Source: Dryas octopetala (Eukaryota > Streptophyta > Magnoliopsida > Rosales > Rosaceae). From it: DNA of 64,000 nucleotides. Below the pieces are notes generated by a model. It had not been told where the DNA came from. It was given only the letters and a program-made list of their open reading frames with translations, and ran no database searches. A program made the position numbers and the translations under genes. Of the stretch, positions 35,924 to 46,759 are shown in pieces. The stretch lies in contig OY992833.1 of assembly GCA_963921425.1 (NCBI GenBank), positions 3,412,501 through 3,476,500 on the forward strand. Reading direction: 5' to 3'. Each line of letters begins with the position of its first letter. Positions within the stretch are counted from its first letter, which is position 1.

Positions 35924-35955
<32 letters not shown>

Positions 35956-36303
35956 GGTGTTCGGATAAGAGATAGAGAGAGAATGGGCACGCGCTGTGGA
36001 GGTCGGAGGTGACAGGATGGCCTGGTTGGAGGGGAATGAGAGAGAGGGTGGTGTTGCTTGTGGAGGTTTGAGGTGACGAGTGGCGTGCGAAGAAGTGGGA
36101 GGAGAGAGAGAAGGTGGTGGTGTTGTTGGTGTGGCGTGCGAAGAGATGGTGGTGTTGGGCAATGGGTGGGTCGGAAGGGAAGGAATAGAGAGGAGCTGGA
36201 CACGGGGGCAAAATGGTCAATTCATGGTGGGATAAAATAGTCCGTTGTTCACATTTTTTGTTGGGTAAAAAAAGAAAATTGTAGGGTATGTATAGAATTT
36301 CCC
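35085..36303. mobile_element. MULE-like element nested in the hAT-like element
   Basis: Ends GGGAAATTCTATACATACCC and its inverse, about 45 bp closely matching. It is flanked by AATAAACAA (35076-35084) and AATACACAA (36304-36312), a 9-bp duplication with one mismatch. The interior has CT-rich (35220-35570) and GA-rich (35880-36190) blocks that partly fold back, plus an internal duplication. No transposase; the Ser/Leu-rich frames are repeat artefacts. Confidence 0.82.
35585..35850 (+). repeat. Internal duplication rich in TTCGGC
   Basis: GCAGGTTCGG starts two roughly 90-bp copies (35585 and 35723) that share 'accagtgcc(a/g)aacctgaat' and 'tctccagc'. A third, inverted piece (TTTCGGCACTGGTCCACC) lies at 35826. 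The same vocabulary recurs near 36560-36645 in the outer element. Confidence 0.65.
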
Positions 36304-37169
36304 AATACACAAACATCCAAGTCAATATTGCCAATACCAACCATCTCCTTTTCTCTATACTTTGTCCCAAAAACAAAAATCAAATGTTTGCAGCAAAGAA
36401 AACAACTTAGGGCACAATTAATTAGTTGAAATCAAATTAGAGAAACAGACCAGGAGAATGACCCACTGGTTGTTTCGTTCGGCGACGACCCATGCAAGAA
36501 CCAAGGACGACAACGACCCAAGCAGGAAAAGATGACGACTCGAGCATGCTGTTTGGCACTGGTCTGCCGAAACTAGTTGTTTCGTTCGACAGTCATTCGC
36601 CAAATAAAACAAGATTGTTCGGCGGGTGCCTGCCGAACGAGTCGCCGAAATTTTTATTTTTATTTTTAAGGTGGATGTTCGGAGGAGAGAGAGAGAGATA
36701 GAGAGGGCTAGGTGGGTTGGGTGAGGAGGGAGGGGCTGAGTTGTGTTTTTTTCAAAGACAGAGAAAGGGAGGTGGGTTTTTTTTTTTTTGTCTGAATTGA
36801 TGGGGTGTGTTGTGGTGAAAATTTTTGTGAAATGGATAAAATAGGGGTATTAAGGTAATTAGAGGGGTGTGTTAAGAGAAATTTTAAATTTTAGAAAATG
36901 GGTAGGTGTGTAGGAGAAAATGGTGTGCAAAAAAAAAAAGGTGTCTAGATAGCAGCACTCATATTTTATTACCCTAAGTTACCAATAATCTAGGCTACTT
37001 TCCTTGTCTTTGCAAGGGTTTGTACCTTATAAAGTCGTTCAATTCTTGACCCATCATAAGCGGTCCTTAGAGCATGTACAATGAGGTTGATTATAAAAAT
37101 GCTTTTGTTTGCTGACAAATAGAAACATCCCAGATAGCTTCGGGGGCGCATTAGTACAATTTTCTCTAA

Positions 37170-37582
37170 GAGTGGTTATATTCCGATCATCCTAAACTGC
37201 TGAGTTGACCGTCCTATTTCAAAGTTTCAGTTTTACCCTTAAAACAAAAAATTTCAATTTTATTTGTCGGGTCATTCGAGAGTTATCTATCGAAATATTT
37301 CTAGGCATTCGACAGTTATTTGCTGAACAATGGTGGATTATTTAGTGGATAACCACCAAATAGAAATGAAAAAGACATTCAATAATTATCTGTCGAAATA
37401 TTTGTGTTTATTCAATACTTATTTACTGAATATTGGTGGATGTTTCGGTAGATAACCACCGAATAAATTTGAGTGATTTCATCATTTTTTTTGCAATAAA
37501 GAATAAAAAAAAAAAAAAAAAATTAAACAAAACATATTAGAGTGGTCAACTTAGCAATTGATAGCGGTATGCATAACCTCAC
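37170..37582 (-). mobile_element. MULE-type MITE, copy 2
   Basis: Same family as 32919-33329 in opposite orientation: 'aaactgctgagttgacc' at the left and 'gcataacctcac' at the right, with the 'gtcgaaatatt' units between. The flanking duplication is only approximate (TTTCTCTAA versus TTTCTCCCT), so the ends are within a few bases. Confidence 0.75.
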
Positions 37583-37784
37583 TTTCTCCCTAATCCAAAA
37601 TTAAATGGAGGGAAGAATTGTAGTCTGGGCTGGGTCACTTGACAAAATAAGAAAACCCAAAATCTTTTAAACAAAAAAATAAAAAACCAAAACCTCCATT
37701 ACCACCAAAACCTCCATAACCCCCAAAACCCAAAACCCTTGTTCTTAGAAGCCTAGGGGGAAACTCAGCAGAGAGCATACAGCA

Positions 37785-40700
37785 ATGGAGTCTGGGGTGA
37801 GTTTGAGTCATACGATCTTTCTTTCCTTATACTGATTGCCAATTAAGTAATCCAAAGCTTCGGTTTTTGGTTCTGACTAATGTTTCCGCGTTTCTCAGAA
37901 ACCAAGTTTCGAACCGTTTCGGCTATTCTCATCATCTGGGTCAGGTTTTTTTGAACAATCAGAGCCCCCTCTTCCTCCTCCACCTCCTTGCCTCGAAGTG
38001 CTTCCTTCCGAGGTATTAATTAATTAATTTTTAATTTCGCGCGCACCCACAGAAATGAGTTTCATTTCAAGCTATAGTAGTGAATAATTGATTGATTTTA
38101 CTGTGGAGTAGATGTCGTCGTCTGTGAAGTACACTGTGGAGCCAGTGGATTTGGGTGGACTTACTTTGCTCAAGGTCTCTTTTTTCCTTTCTCCTTCTGT
38201 TTGGTTTCCCAGAAAATGGAGCGAAATAAAAGAGAGTTCTAGAAAGGAATAGAAAATTTCGATATTATCTCTAAGTACTTTCCTTTTCGAAAAAAAAAAA
38301 ATCCCGTTTTCTTTGGAGTTTTTTTTTTTTTTTTTTTGGTTTTAAAATATATGTTTAAAGAAGCTGAGAAGAATTAACAGCAAAACTTGATAATCTCTAA
38401 AATTTAGCTTAATCTGAGTGTAACTGAGAGTTCATTTCTGTTTTTATTATAGGGCCGGGTTAGTACTCAAGAGGTTTTCACGTTATCCAACTCTGATTTA
38501 GTTCCTGGAAAATATGAAGGTGTATACTGTTCTTCCTGTCTTTCTTTGTTTGTTGATAGTGATTCAATAAGTAAACAAAAACTCTAACTTAGTTCGGAAT
38601 ATTTTTTTATTAAAAAATGTTTATTTTATTTATGATGTGCTGTTGCAACAAATTGTGATGGAACGTCTTTTGCTTTGGGCGTGTAGGGGGATTAAAGCTG
38701 TGGGAAGGTTCACTTGATCTAGTTAAAGCTCTTAGCTCTGAAGTTCAAAATGGACATTTATCATTTACTGGTAAACGAGTTTTAGAGGTGGGCATCCTAA
38801 TATTTTCAGGTGAATGTATACTGTCCCAAAATGCTTAAACATGTTAATTTTCATTGGTCCTTACTACTGTATTATTACAGATTCATACTTAATCACTCTG
38901 GTCATTTTAATTTATAATTTATAGTTAGTGCACATGTTCCTTGCATGGTAGTCAAATGTTCAAGTGTAAATAAGTTGGCTTGTAGTCATAAAGGTGCTTG
39001 TGTGAAATGAGAAATACTAGCTTCCTTACCTTGAAATGCATTATACCTTACAATGAGAAACTTGTTTGGTTTCTGGTCACATTATTGCTTACTCTATAAA
39101 GATTGTAAATTTTCCTTGCTAAGTATTGCTCCATTAATTTTGTGTTCATACACCTACATGTCGACTCTTGAAATCTCTAGATGGCTTTCCCTGTTGGGGC
39201 TTTCTTGTCAACTTCAATGGTCTATGTTCAAGAGAATTAACTTTCTAATCATTCCTAATAGATGCCTAAACAAGCTTTTGGGGCTCTAGTTCATTCTTAA
39301 TGAACTGCACTCTCTTCTTAAGAAATTTTTCTTTATTCAAATGCAAAAAGTACATACAAAGTGGACAAGATATCTACCAAGAGCAAGATATACATAACTA
39401 AGTAACAGAATCTCACACAAGCCTAACCAACATAGCCAAATAAGTACATAATCGGACTGTATTCTAAAACAATGCAGCCTCCCAATTTAAGAGAATTGCT
39501 GAGAATGATAGGTCTCTAAACTCTGATGAAACTGAAGCCCAAAGAGATGTTCAAAATCTAACCCTTTCACACAGCTCCTCCCCACCTACACCACTGTGAT
39601 CTTCAAAAATTCTGTAGTACTTTAACAAGGGTAAATTACAAATAACCGCCTAACCTTTGGCTTTAACCTGTGTCAATTTAATCCCTAAATTTCTAATTTG
39701 AGTAATACCGACCCTAGATTATGAGCTTTTGTCAAATAGAACCATTTTTTAAATATTCAGCGATATACTGGTTTTTTTTTTTTTTTCTCTTTTGGGAGAG
39801 GGAAGGGAGGGTGGGTTGAAAGGCGTCCCAAATAAGAAGAAAGAAACATGCAATCATTCTCATCTATCGAGCATAAACCATAAATATAGAAATTTACCCA
39901 TTAAGAAATCAGAAACAAATCCCTAGAACTTTCCCTAAAGTTATAAAAACATTAAAAAATCATAAACCAAACCCTACTTTTCTTTTTCCAAGGTACCAAA
40001 AACATTAAAAATTGGTTTACATAAACAAAATGTTAGATTTCCCCGAATTTAGAACAAAATATTAAGAATGATATGGAGAGGAAGGGTTGGTTTCACATTG
40101 TATGGTTTTTTTAGTTTCACCAAGATTTTGGTTTGCAGGTTGAATGAGGAGAGAGTTACTTTTTATTTGTTTGTTTCTGGGTTTTCCTCCAGTATTTTGT
40201 TACTCCAATCCTCAATTAATTATGCAATTCACTTTTGAAACTATAAAAATATTATTGCGATAACAAGTATTTCTTGCTCCACCTTGGGCAAAGAATGATA
40301 GAAATTAAGGATCTTAGTGATACTGTCCTGAGACTGTTGATCCCAATGGAGTGGTGCCTATACTTTGGTTGGAGTCTTATTTATATGGAAGTTATGTTTG
40401 GTTGGAGTCTTATTTGACACTGGATATATCTCTTCACATCCGCAAACACATCATTTAATTATGTGTGTGTTTTGGTGCTCCTTCACACATCATACACTAC
40501 TATTGTGCAGCCACACCAATTTTGTGGTGCACCAATTTTATATATCACTATTACAAGTGATTTGGCAATGAGTGCTTTCCTGCTTTCCTCACTATGCCTT
40601 ACTGTGTTTACTGTAATGATTTTTCAGCTTGGTTGTGGTCATGGACTTCCTGGTATCTTTGCCTGCCATGAGGTGAATTTTTGCTTCTTAAACTAGTAAA

Positions 40701-41996
40701 TGTAGTGTCTTAGATTAGATTTCTTAAGCTTCTTTATTGTTGCATTAGGGTGCAGCTGCCGTTCATTTCCAGGACTTCAATGCTGAGGTTTTGCGATGCC
40801 TCACCATACCTAATGTAAATTCAAATCTTCCAAGCTTCCAATCCCCAGCAGTGCAAGTGACAAAGTGTGATGATATGGGGGCGGAAGTTCGTTTTTTCTC
40901 TGGTGACTGGCGTGAAATCCATAAGCTTCTTCCTTATGCGCAAGACATTGAAAATGATCTTAATGTTAGTTCAGGGCAAAGTCCAGATGCTCGCTATGAT
41001 ATTATTTTAATGGCAGAGACAGTTTACTCAATCTCCACCCTCCCACATCTCTATGAACTCATAAAGAAGGTATTCTCTTATTTAGTTACTCATTTTTTGT
41101 AATTTGGGACTGAGAACATGCAGCTGCTGTAGGTCTAATAATGTTTAATTTACAGTGCTTAACTCCTTCTTGTGGAGTAGTCTACATGGCAGCCAAGAAG
41201 CATTATTTTGGAGTCGGTGGGGGAACTCGAAGGTTCCTATCTATGGTGGAGAAAGATGGTGAGCTAGTCGGAATTGTTTTTAGAAAATTATGGAGGAACT
41301 ATATCACTCTACAAATTGTTGTCTTTTTTTTCTTTTCTATCCTATTCCTTGGGTTGATGGGATTGGGTGAATGGGGGTAAGAACAAGTTACAACATGCTA
41401 CATTCATGTTGTCTCTTAATTACAATTTCTGGGTTTCTTTTGTTAAATATCAATAATGCTAGTTGTCCTACATTTTTTTTCCCACATTTGTATCCCACCT
41501 GATGTGTTATTACTTTACTAGAAGGGTATTTTCTTTTTCTTTTTTAGGTTTTATTTTTTAATTTTTAGTGTCCAATATATGAATGTCATGTAAGATGGTA
41601 TGAAATTGTAATATAAAAATGTAGTAAGGATAGCATTACTGGTTAAATATATCTTTCTTCTATGAATGTGCATACGGAGGCCTTAAATCTGTGACCTTCA
41701 CGAATGTGGTTATTGACTGTTGTCAAGTAATATATATATATATACATGTTTAATATCTATGCATTATTAGTTTTTGGAAGTATGCTTCTCTTCTCATGAA
41801 GTCTACAGTGACGTCAGTGTCTCAAAGTGATATTCTTATTGAGTTAAAATATCTATGCTTAAACGCTTAAACAGATAATTTGAAATATTTTTTCTTGGAA
41901 TTCCTGTCTGTAGGGGTTTTGGCTTCTAGCATGGTGGCTGAAGTTGCAGATGGTTCTTCTAATGTCCGAGAGGTGTGGAAGCTTTCGTTTAAGTAG
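37785..41996 (+). CDS. METTL18/HPM1-type protein-histidine methyltransferase
   Basis: Nine exons with GT-AG junctions: 37785-37796, 37899-38012, 38112-38174, 38453-38519, 38687-38787, 40628-40672, 40749-41069, 41156-41258 and 41914-41996. Together they give 302 residues. The protein opens MESGKPSFEPFRLFSSSGSG, has a proline-rich stretch, then KLWEGSLDLVKAL before the SAM-binding motif LELGCGHGLPGIF (about 118-130). It continues with FQDFNAEVL (motif II) and YDIILMAETVYS (217-228), the D-x2-L-x2-E-T-x-Y signature of METTL18/HPM1-type seven-beta-strand methyltransferases. HPM1/METTL18 methylates a histidine of ribosomal protein uL3; the plant homologue (At2g43320 type) is expected to do likewise. 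Intron 5 (1.84 kb) holds LINE-like debris and intron 8 a 191-bp MITE. All junctions keep frame, so the gene looks functional. Confidence 0.92.
39300..39615 (-). mobile_element. Possible LINE 3' end in METTL18 intron 5
   Basis: On the - strand this reads as a degenerate LINE tail ('gtgtgagattctgttacttag...', 'ttgtatgtactttttgcatttgaataaag'). No poly-A or TSD could be fixed. Just after it (about 39635-39760) is a fragment with 'gggtaaattacaaataacc', a common MITE-like beginning. Confidence 0.35.
41451..41641 (+). mobile_element. 191-bp MULE-type MITE in METTL18 intron 8
   Basis: Perfect 9-bp duplication GTTAAATAT at 41442-41450 and 41642-41650. Ends CAATAATGCTAGTTGTCCTAC and, inverted, CAGTAATGCTATCCTTACTAC. 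The twin copy at 43356-43546 has exactly the same length. Confidence 0.88.
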
Positions 41997-42593
41997 GCCT
42001 GTAATTCATGTGGATCAAACACTTGCCTTTTTCTTTTTTCAATATCCTCCCCTGTGGTCCTATATGAAGAATTAAATCTAACAGTTGTTAGGCTATATGC
42101 AGACAAAAACAATGTAGAGCATATTTGGTGATTGGATTATTTCACTTTATTTTATTTTATACTAATTGTTGATTGAATTTATTTTTATACCAATTTATCA
42201 CTTATTTATTGTTATTTTTTATTAATTTGTTCTTATAGTTATTAATTTTGTCAAACAATAGTGTCTTTTATCATATATGTTAATTGAATATTAAATGGAT
42301 TAGAAGGGAAAATCCATATATTTGTGATTGTCATTGCTCTGTATATAGTACAATGACGGGTATTGAAGCCACGGAAATTCTACATTGCAGCCTCTGTGAT
42401 GTTTTTTTACCTTGGATGTTGAAGGGTTCACTTTTTCACTTACGGTATAGATTTTCCACAATTATGTAATTTATGTGTTTCTGTATCCATATAAACAATG
42501 TACCAAAGGTGCAAAGGTGAACTCTTACAGATTTTTTAATTTCTCATTGATAACACAAGAATTGATTAAAAAAAGTTAAAACTATGTGGAACT

Positions 42594-42641
42594 AATTGAA
42601 AAAGAACTTTTTTTTTGGGTTAAGAGAATTGAAAAGGAACT
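42594..42641 (-). repeat. Micro-insert with A tail between 15-bp direct repeats
   Basis: AATTGAAAAAGAACT (42594-42608) and AATTGAAAAGGAACT (42627-42641) flank 18 nt that read CTCTTAACCCAAAAAAAA on the - strand. Confidence 0.55.
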
Positions 42642-42779
42642 CAACTATAGCACCAAATAGATCATTTTTCTTTTATATTATTTTCTTATATGAGGGAGAG
42701 GAGATTCAAACTTGAACCTCTTTATAAATGTGGTGAGAGATTTCATTAGACCAATAACCGTTTGCTCTTATCTTATTCT

Positions 42780-43735
42780 AAAAGGTCCATTGATTTTAAC
42801 TACTAAATTTCAATAACTTTTTAGTTCAGCTATTAAAATTAAATAGTATTTTAGATTAGGTACTAGTTGAAAAGTCAAACAAAATAATAAAGTAAAAGAT
42901 ATTAGAATTTACAAATATTACATTACATGCCACTATAATAAAAAAATAAAAATAATATTACAATACAAATATTACATTAATTTATACTATATTGTATTAA
43001 AAAAAATATATCAATCCAGTCACAACTTAAATGTGACTGTTGTGGTAAATTGAAAGAGACAACTCACACCACTATACTATGTATTATTTTGAGTAAAAGT
43101 ATTGTTTCGAGTTCTATTTATACTATATTGTAGTATATTTTTTCAAAAAAAAATTCAATTAAGTCACAACTTAACTGTGACTGTTTCACAATTTAGATGT
43201 GATTATCGTTCAGTCACAACTAAATTTGAAGTTGTGAGTGTCGTACAGTCACAACTAAATGTGAAGTTGAGACTATATTAGCAAATTTTCAAGATAATAT
43301 AAAAGTCTCAAAGACAATTTTGTCAAAACCTTATAAATTTTAACTAATATCCATCCAGTAATGTTACACTTACCACATTTTTATACCACAATTTCATACC
43401 ATCTTACATGGCATTTATACATTAGACATTAAAAATTAAAAAATAAAACCTAAAAAAGAAAAATGAAATACCCTTCCAGTAAAATAATGACACATCAGGT
43501 GAGATACAAATATGGAAAAAAAAATGTGGGACAACTAGTATTATTGATATCCATCATATATTAGCCAAAGGACAAAAATGTCAAATGGAAAAGGCTCAAA
43601 TCAAAGGGACCAACATGTTTGTGACCTAATCTCAAAAAAAACTACATTTAAATTTAGTAGTTCAATTGAAATATTATATGATTTCCACGCTCTACTAAAA
43701 AATTATTAAAATTTGATATTTAATCATAATTTTCT
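42780..43735 (+). repeat. Dispersed AT-rich repeat, interrupted by a MITE
   Basis: Left edge 'ggtccattgattttaac', right edge 'ttgatatttaatcataattttcta'. It matches 61085-61690 in inverted orientation and more loosely 2012-2540 and 59825-60960. Contains several 'cagtcacaacta(a)at' units. The MITE 43356-43546 is inserted in it. Non-coding; class unknown. Confidence 0.55.
43356..43546 (-). mobile_element. 191-bp MULE-type MITE, inverted twin copy
   Basis: Perfect 9-bp duplication ATATCCATC at 43347-43355 and 43547-43555. Inverted relative to the copy at 41451-41641 and of identical length. Confidence 0.88.
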
Positions 43736-43994
43736 ATATTCTAAAATGACTTTTGGAACTTTGGTTGGTCATGGTTTTTCTGTTTTTCTATTGAGAGGGA
43801 GCATGTTGGCTGCGCCAGCCTCTTGTAATAGGAGTGTGCTACATTTGAGGCCCTGATCTTAGAAATTTATGGGTTTATTGAACAACTTAAGCAACCAAGA
43901 ACAACAAACTAGCTGCAAGTGTACTGCATAAGCCATACATAGGACTGTCAAAACCATATCAAAATTCAAACATGCTCTATTGATTTTTGCTTGA

Positions 43995-44357
43995 TCAAGA
44001 GTCAGATCTACAACGATAATATTTAGAGCAGCCTCTGTTCGAAGGGTTAGATGGAGGAGGAAGACCGCAGCCTCCTGATTTACTATAAGCTTCGCCCTTG
44101 GCACCGCCGTTGCAAACTGGTTGGTCTTTCCTCAAAGCCCCAGGTGAGATGTATCTCTTCTGCTCAAGGAACCTTCTGCTTATCTCTGACTCCATCAACA
44201 ACTCACCTTCTTCATCGCACTCTGCTATCGAACCATTGCAAGATGACGATGATGTGTGCGTAGAAGTTAGAGCATCCAACCCGATAGGAATGGAAAGGCC
44301 AAGGACAACTAGAAGGAGTAAGCAAAATTGCAGAGACACCATGTTAGGCCTTTGCAT
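43995..44357 (-). CDS. RALF-like prepropeptide 1
   Basis: 120 residues from the ATG at 44357. Residues 1-28 form a signal peptide (LQFCLLLLVVLGL). The propeptide contains SRRFL at 60-64, equivalent to the RRxL site cut by subtilase S1P in RALF precursors. The mature part has YISPGAL, then four cysteines (C82, C97, C110, C116) with PVCNGG, GLPPPSNPSNRGC and YYRCRSDS. RALFs are secreted peptides that bind FERONIA-type receptor kinases and raise apoplastic pH. The YISP form deviates from the usual YISY. The open frame extends upstream to 44510, but a TATA-like TTATAAAG at 44394-44401 lies inside that extension, so the shorter start is preferred. Confidence 0.88.
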   Translation of the reverse strand: MQRPNMVSLQFCLLLLVVLGLSIPIGLDALTSTHTSSSSCNGSIAECDEEGELLMESEISRRFLEQKRYISPGALRKDQPVCNGGAKGEAYSKSGGCGLPPPSNPSNRGCSKYYRCRSDS

Positions 44358-44393
44358 TTTGTCTGTGGTTCCTCTATTTCCACTTTGAAGGAC

Positions 44394-44401
44394 TTTATAA
44401 A
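44394..44401 (-). promoter_or_regulatory. TATA-like box of RALF-like gene 1
   Basis: TTATAAAG about 37-45 bp upstream of the chosen ATG. A start site 25-30 bp downstream would leave a leader of about ten nucleotides. Confidence 0.5.
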
Positions 44402-44510
44402 GAAACATTTTTTTTCTTTCTTTTTTCTCTTTTAGAAAAGATGGTAGTGGAATGCGCATTATAGATGACCAGAGGGACCGCACTTCACCAAACCTGAAAT
44501 AGTCACCCAT

Positions 44511-46290
44511 TGATGTTTTCTATTTTTCATGTGGATCACTTATCAATTAAGTCTCAACTAATATTATATATTACCTGGTTGCTGATATTGTGTTGAAAAA
44601 CACTTACTTGTTTCGAAAGATAAAATTAATGATTTCATGGAAGTCTTATGATCTTATCAAGTCAAATAGTTGAGACAATTCAATTGGTAGTCATATGACT
44701 CATATGTCGGGTTTTCGGTTTTGCTTTTGGAAATGGATATGAGATTCATTTTCAAATGGATACCCAAAATCCACAAAATCAAAGTTTTCCATTCCCAAAG
44801 GAAGATGATTTCTAACCTTATAACAAATTATAATGACAACCGTAGTACCGACCGTACTTCTCTATTTATGTTCCCAAAATCAGAGCAGAGGATCCACGTC
44901 CTTCTGAAAAAAAAAAAAAACAAAAATTTCACTGGAGCCTTGTCAACACTATTTTCATTCTCAACTTTTCCCAATACCAAAATGAAAAATGTTCTATTTC
45001 TTTGATTTTCTAAATATCTCATTCCAAGGAATAGGTGTGGGTATTTCTAAAATCTCATTCTGCGAAACAACTTTAAGAAGAAAAGTCTTCAATACAAATG
45101 TTGTTTCTTTGTAAATTTCTTAATTAATAAATTTCTCATCTGATCTTGGATTACATAGCACTCTAGTTTTTCCAGTAAAAGATATTTGAGAAACTAGAAT
45201 ATGGATAGGCAAATCTTATGATTGTATTTGTAACCCATGATTTTCTATTTATATATTTTACATTTTACCCACGTGAACTTTGAGTTTGATCTCATTTTAT
45301 CACTTAACAAAATATTATGTCAACTTACCACTTGAATTAATAATTTGTAATAATATACTACATCAGACTCATTTTGTCTAAACTTCTATTCAAAATAAGA
45401 GTGTTTTGATCTTTTTCAAGTCAGTTTTTTATTATTAGGGAAGAAAAGTGCAAAGAGTGAGGATAGAGAGAGAGAGAAAGAAAGAGGATAGAGAGAGAGA
45501 GAAAGAGAATGAGATAGAAAATTAAAAGAACAAAAACAAACACAATACATGGCAGTGAAAGTCACCGAACCCAAGGGGTGCCTACGACTTCGCCGACCTC
45601 CAAATCCAAATTGGAGGTCGAAGAAGTCGCTGGCACCCCATGGGTTTGGTGATTTTTGCAGCCAATTTGAGAGAGAGAGGGAGAGAGAATTGTAGGGAAT
45701 CCAAAAAGACTAAAATATACCTTAAACATGAGTCAATGCACGACACATGGTTTTTTTTATTTTTTTAAACATAAGTTAATTAAGACAGAATGAGGGTCGA
45801 TCATGTGGTATATTGCATAAATATTTTAATTCAGGTGGTAAATTAACACAATTTTTTTAGATGGTAAAGTGAAATCAACTCAAAGTTCAAGTGATAAAGT
45901 GTAAAAAAACCTATTATTTATGTAAATTGTAATTAAATTGAAAACTATATTCATCGTTTCAGGCTTTTATATAATTATGTTTCATATATAAACTCTACAT
46001 TTTATTACCATAAGTACAATATTAACACAACTCTAAATACTAAACTCTAAACGTTTACTACCATAAGTACAATATTTACCCAAATATATAAACTATAATT
46101 AACCTTGTTTAGCATACAAGTACAATATTAACACAAAAAAAAAGTAGATAATCTTTATTTCACAGATACACTTTTATATGATTAGAAAGAAAAATGCAAT
46201 AATAGTGGTAGAGCCATGAACAACAACTGACAAATTTACAGTTTCAAAGTTCTTTCAATTCCTTCCCCAAATTCATACACTCTCTAGTTG
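44511..46290. other. Intergenic between the RALF genes; one TIR element
   Basis: No gene. The element at about 45253-45915 is described separately. The rest is AT-rich. Confidence 0.6.
45253..45915. mobile_element. TIR element with a central palindrome
   Basis: Left (ATTTTACATTTTACCCACGTG, then 'gaactttgagtttgat') and right ends match in inverted orientation for about 130 bp. The flanks TATTTATAT and TATTTATGT may be a 9-bp duplication with one mismatch. The centre has GA-rich DNA and an inverted repeat at about 45559-45655 ('cgacctccaaat' / 'attggaggtcg'). Confidence 0.6.
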
Positions 46291-46677
46291 TCACCCTTTA
46301 CACCTGTAGACTTTTTCGCACCCTCTATACGGAGGGTTTGATGGTGGAGGGAGACAACTCATGCTATAGGGCACTCCTGGCTTACCTTTACAAACTGGTT
46401 GATCCTTCTTGAAAATCCCATAGGATAGAAATTTTTTTCCTGCTACAAGAAACCTTCTACTTGTTTCAGACTCCATTTCCATCTCTTCACCAGTTTCACC
46501 ACTGCATTCTATGATTGAATTAGAACCACTGCAATGTTCTTTGTATCCATCACTGCTTTCTTCTGCACCAACTCTTCTTGAATGAGAGGCCAGAGTTTGA
46601 AGGACTACTAGCACTGCTGCAAGCATAAAGCATAGGGAATAGGTTCTTCTCAGTCTAGTTTCCATTTGTTTGTCCAA
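46291..46677 (-). CDS. RALF-like prepropeptide 2
   Basis: 128 residues from 46677 (a second ATG is at codon 5). A signal anchor or peptide spans about 13-30 (SLCFMLAAVLVVLQTLA). The acidic propeptide ends with SRRFL at 73-77, the S1P-type site. The mature part has FLSYGIFKKDQPVC and cysteines at 96, 108, 120 and 126, with SCLPPPSNPPYRGC and VYRCKG. It is the diverged neighbour of the gene at 43995-44357 and shares the LPPPSNP insert between cysteines 2 and 3. The same secreted, receptor-kinase-directed role is expected. A TATA-like TATAAAGG lies about 70 bp upstream. Confidence 0.88.
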   Translation of the reverse strand: MDKQMETRLRRTYSLCFMLAAVLVVLQTLASHSRRVGAEESSDGYKEHCSGSNSIIECSGETGEEMEMESETSRRFLVAGKKFLSYGIFKKDQPVCKGKPGVPYSMSCLPPPSNPPYRGCEKVYRCKG

Positions 46678-46742
46678 AACTTTCTCTGAGATTCAGTCAG
46701 TTACTTCGAATGAGTATTTTCCATCACCAATGGTGTACCTAC

Positions 46743-46752
46743 CCTTTATATC
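46743..46752 (-). promoter_or_regulatory. TATA-like box of RALF-like gene 2
   Basis: GATATAAAGG on the gene strand, 66-75 bp before the ATG. It fits a leader of about 35-40 nt. Confidence 0.5.
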
Positions 46753-46759
46753 TTAGCTA

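Larger units (their letters stand above)
34606..36960 (+). mobile_element. hAT-like nonautonomous element containing a nested MULE-like element
   Basis: Ends GAGTGTTGCTATTTGCACACC and, inverted, GAGTGCTGCTATCTAGACACC, with a perfect 8-bp duplication ATATTTTA at 34598-34605 and 36961-36968. Without the inner insertion (35085-36303) it is about 1.1 kb. CT-rich and GA-rich blocks occupy its flanks, and TTCGGC/GCCGAA units occur near 36480-36645. A second copy starts at 51763. Superfamily is inferred from TSD length. Confidence 0.72.

Noticed and set aside
44358-44510. N-terminal extension of RALF-like 1
   Set aside because: It has no secretion signal at its start and contains the likely TATA box. 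The ATG at 44357 directly precedes a good signal peptide.
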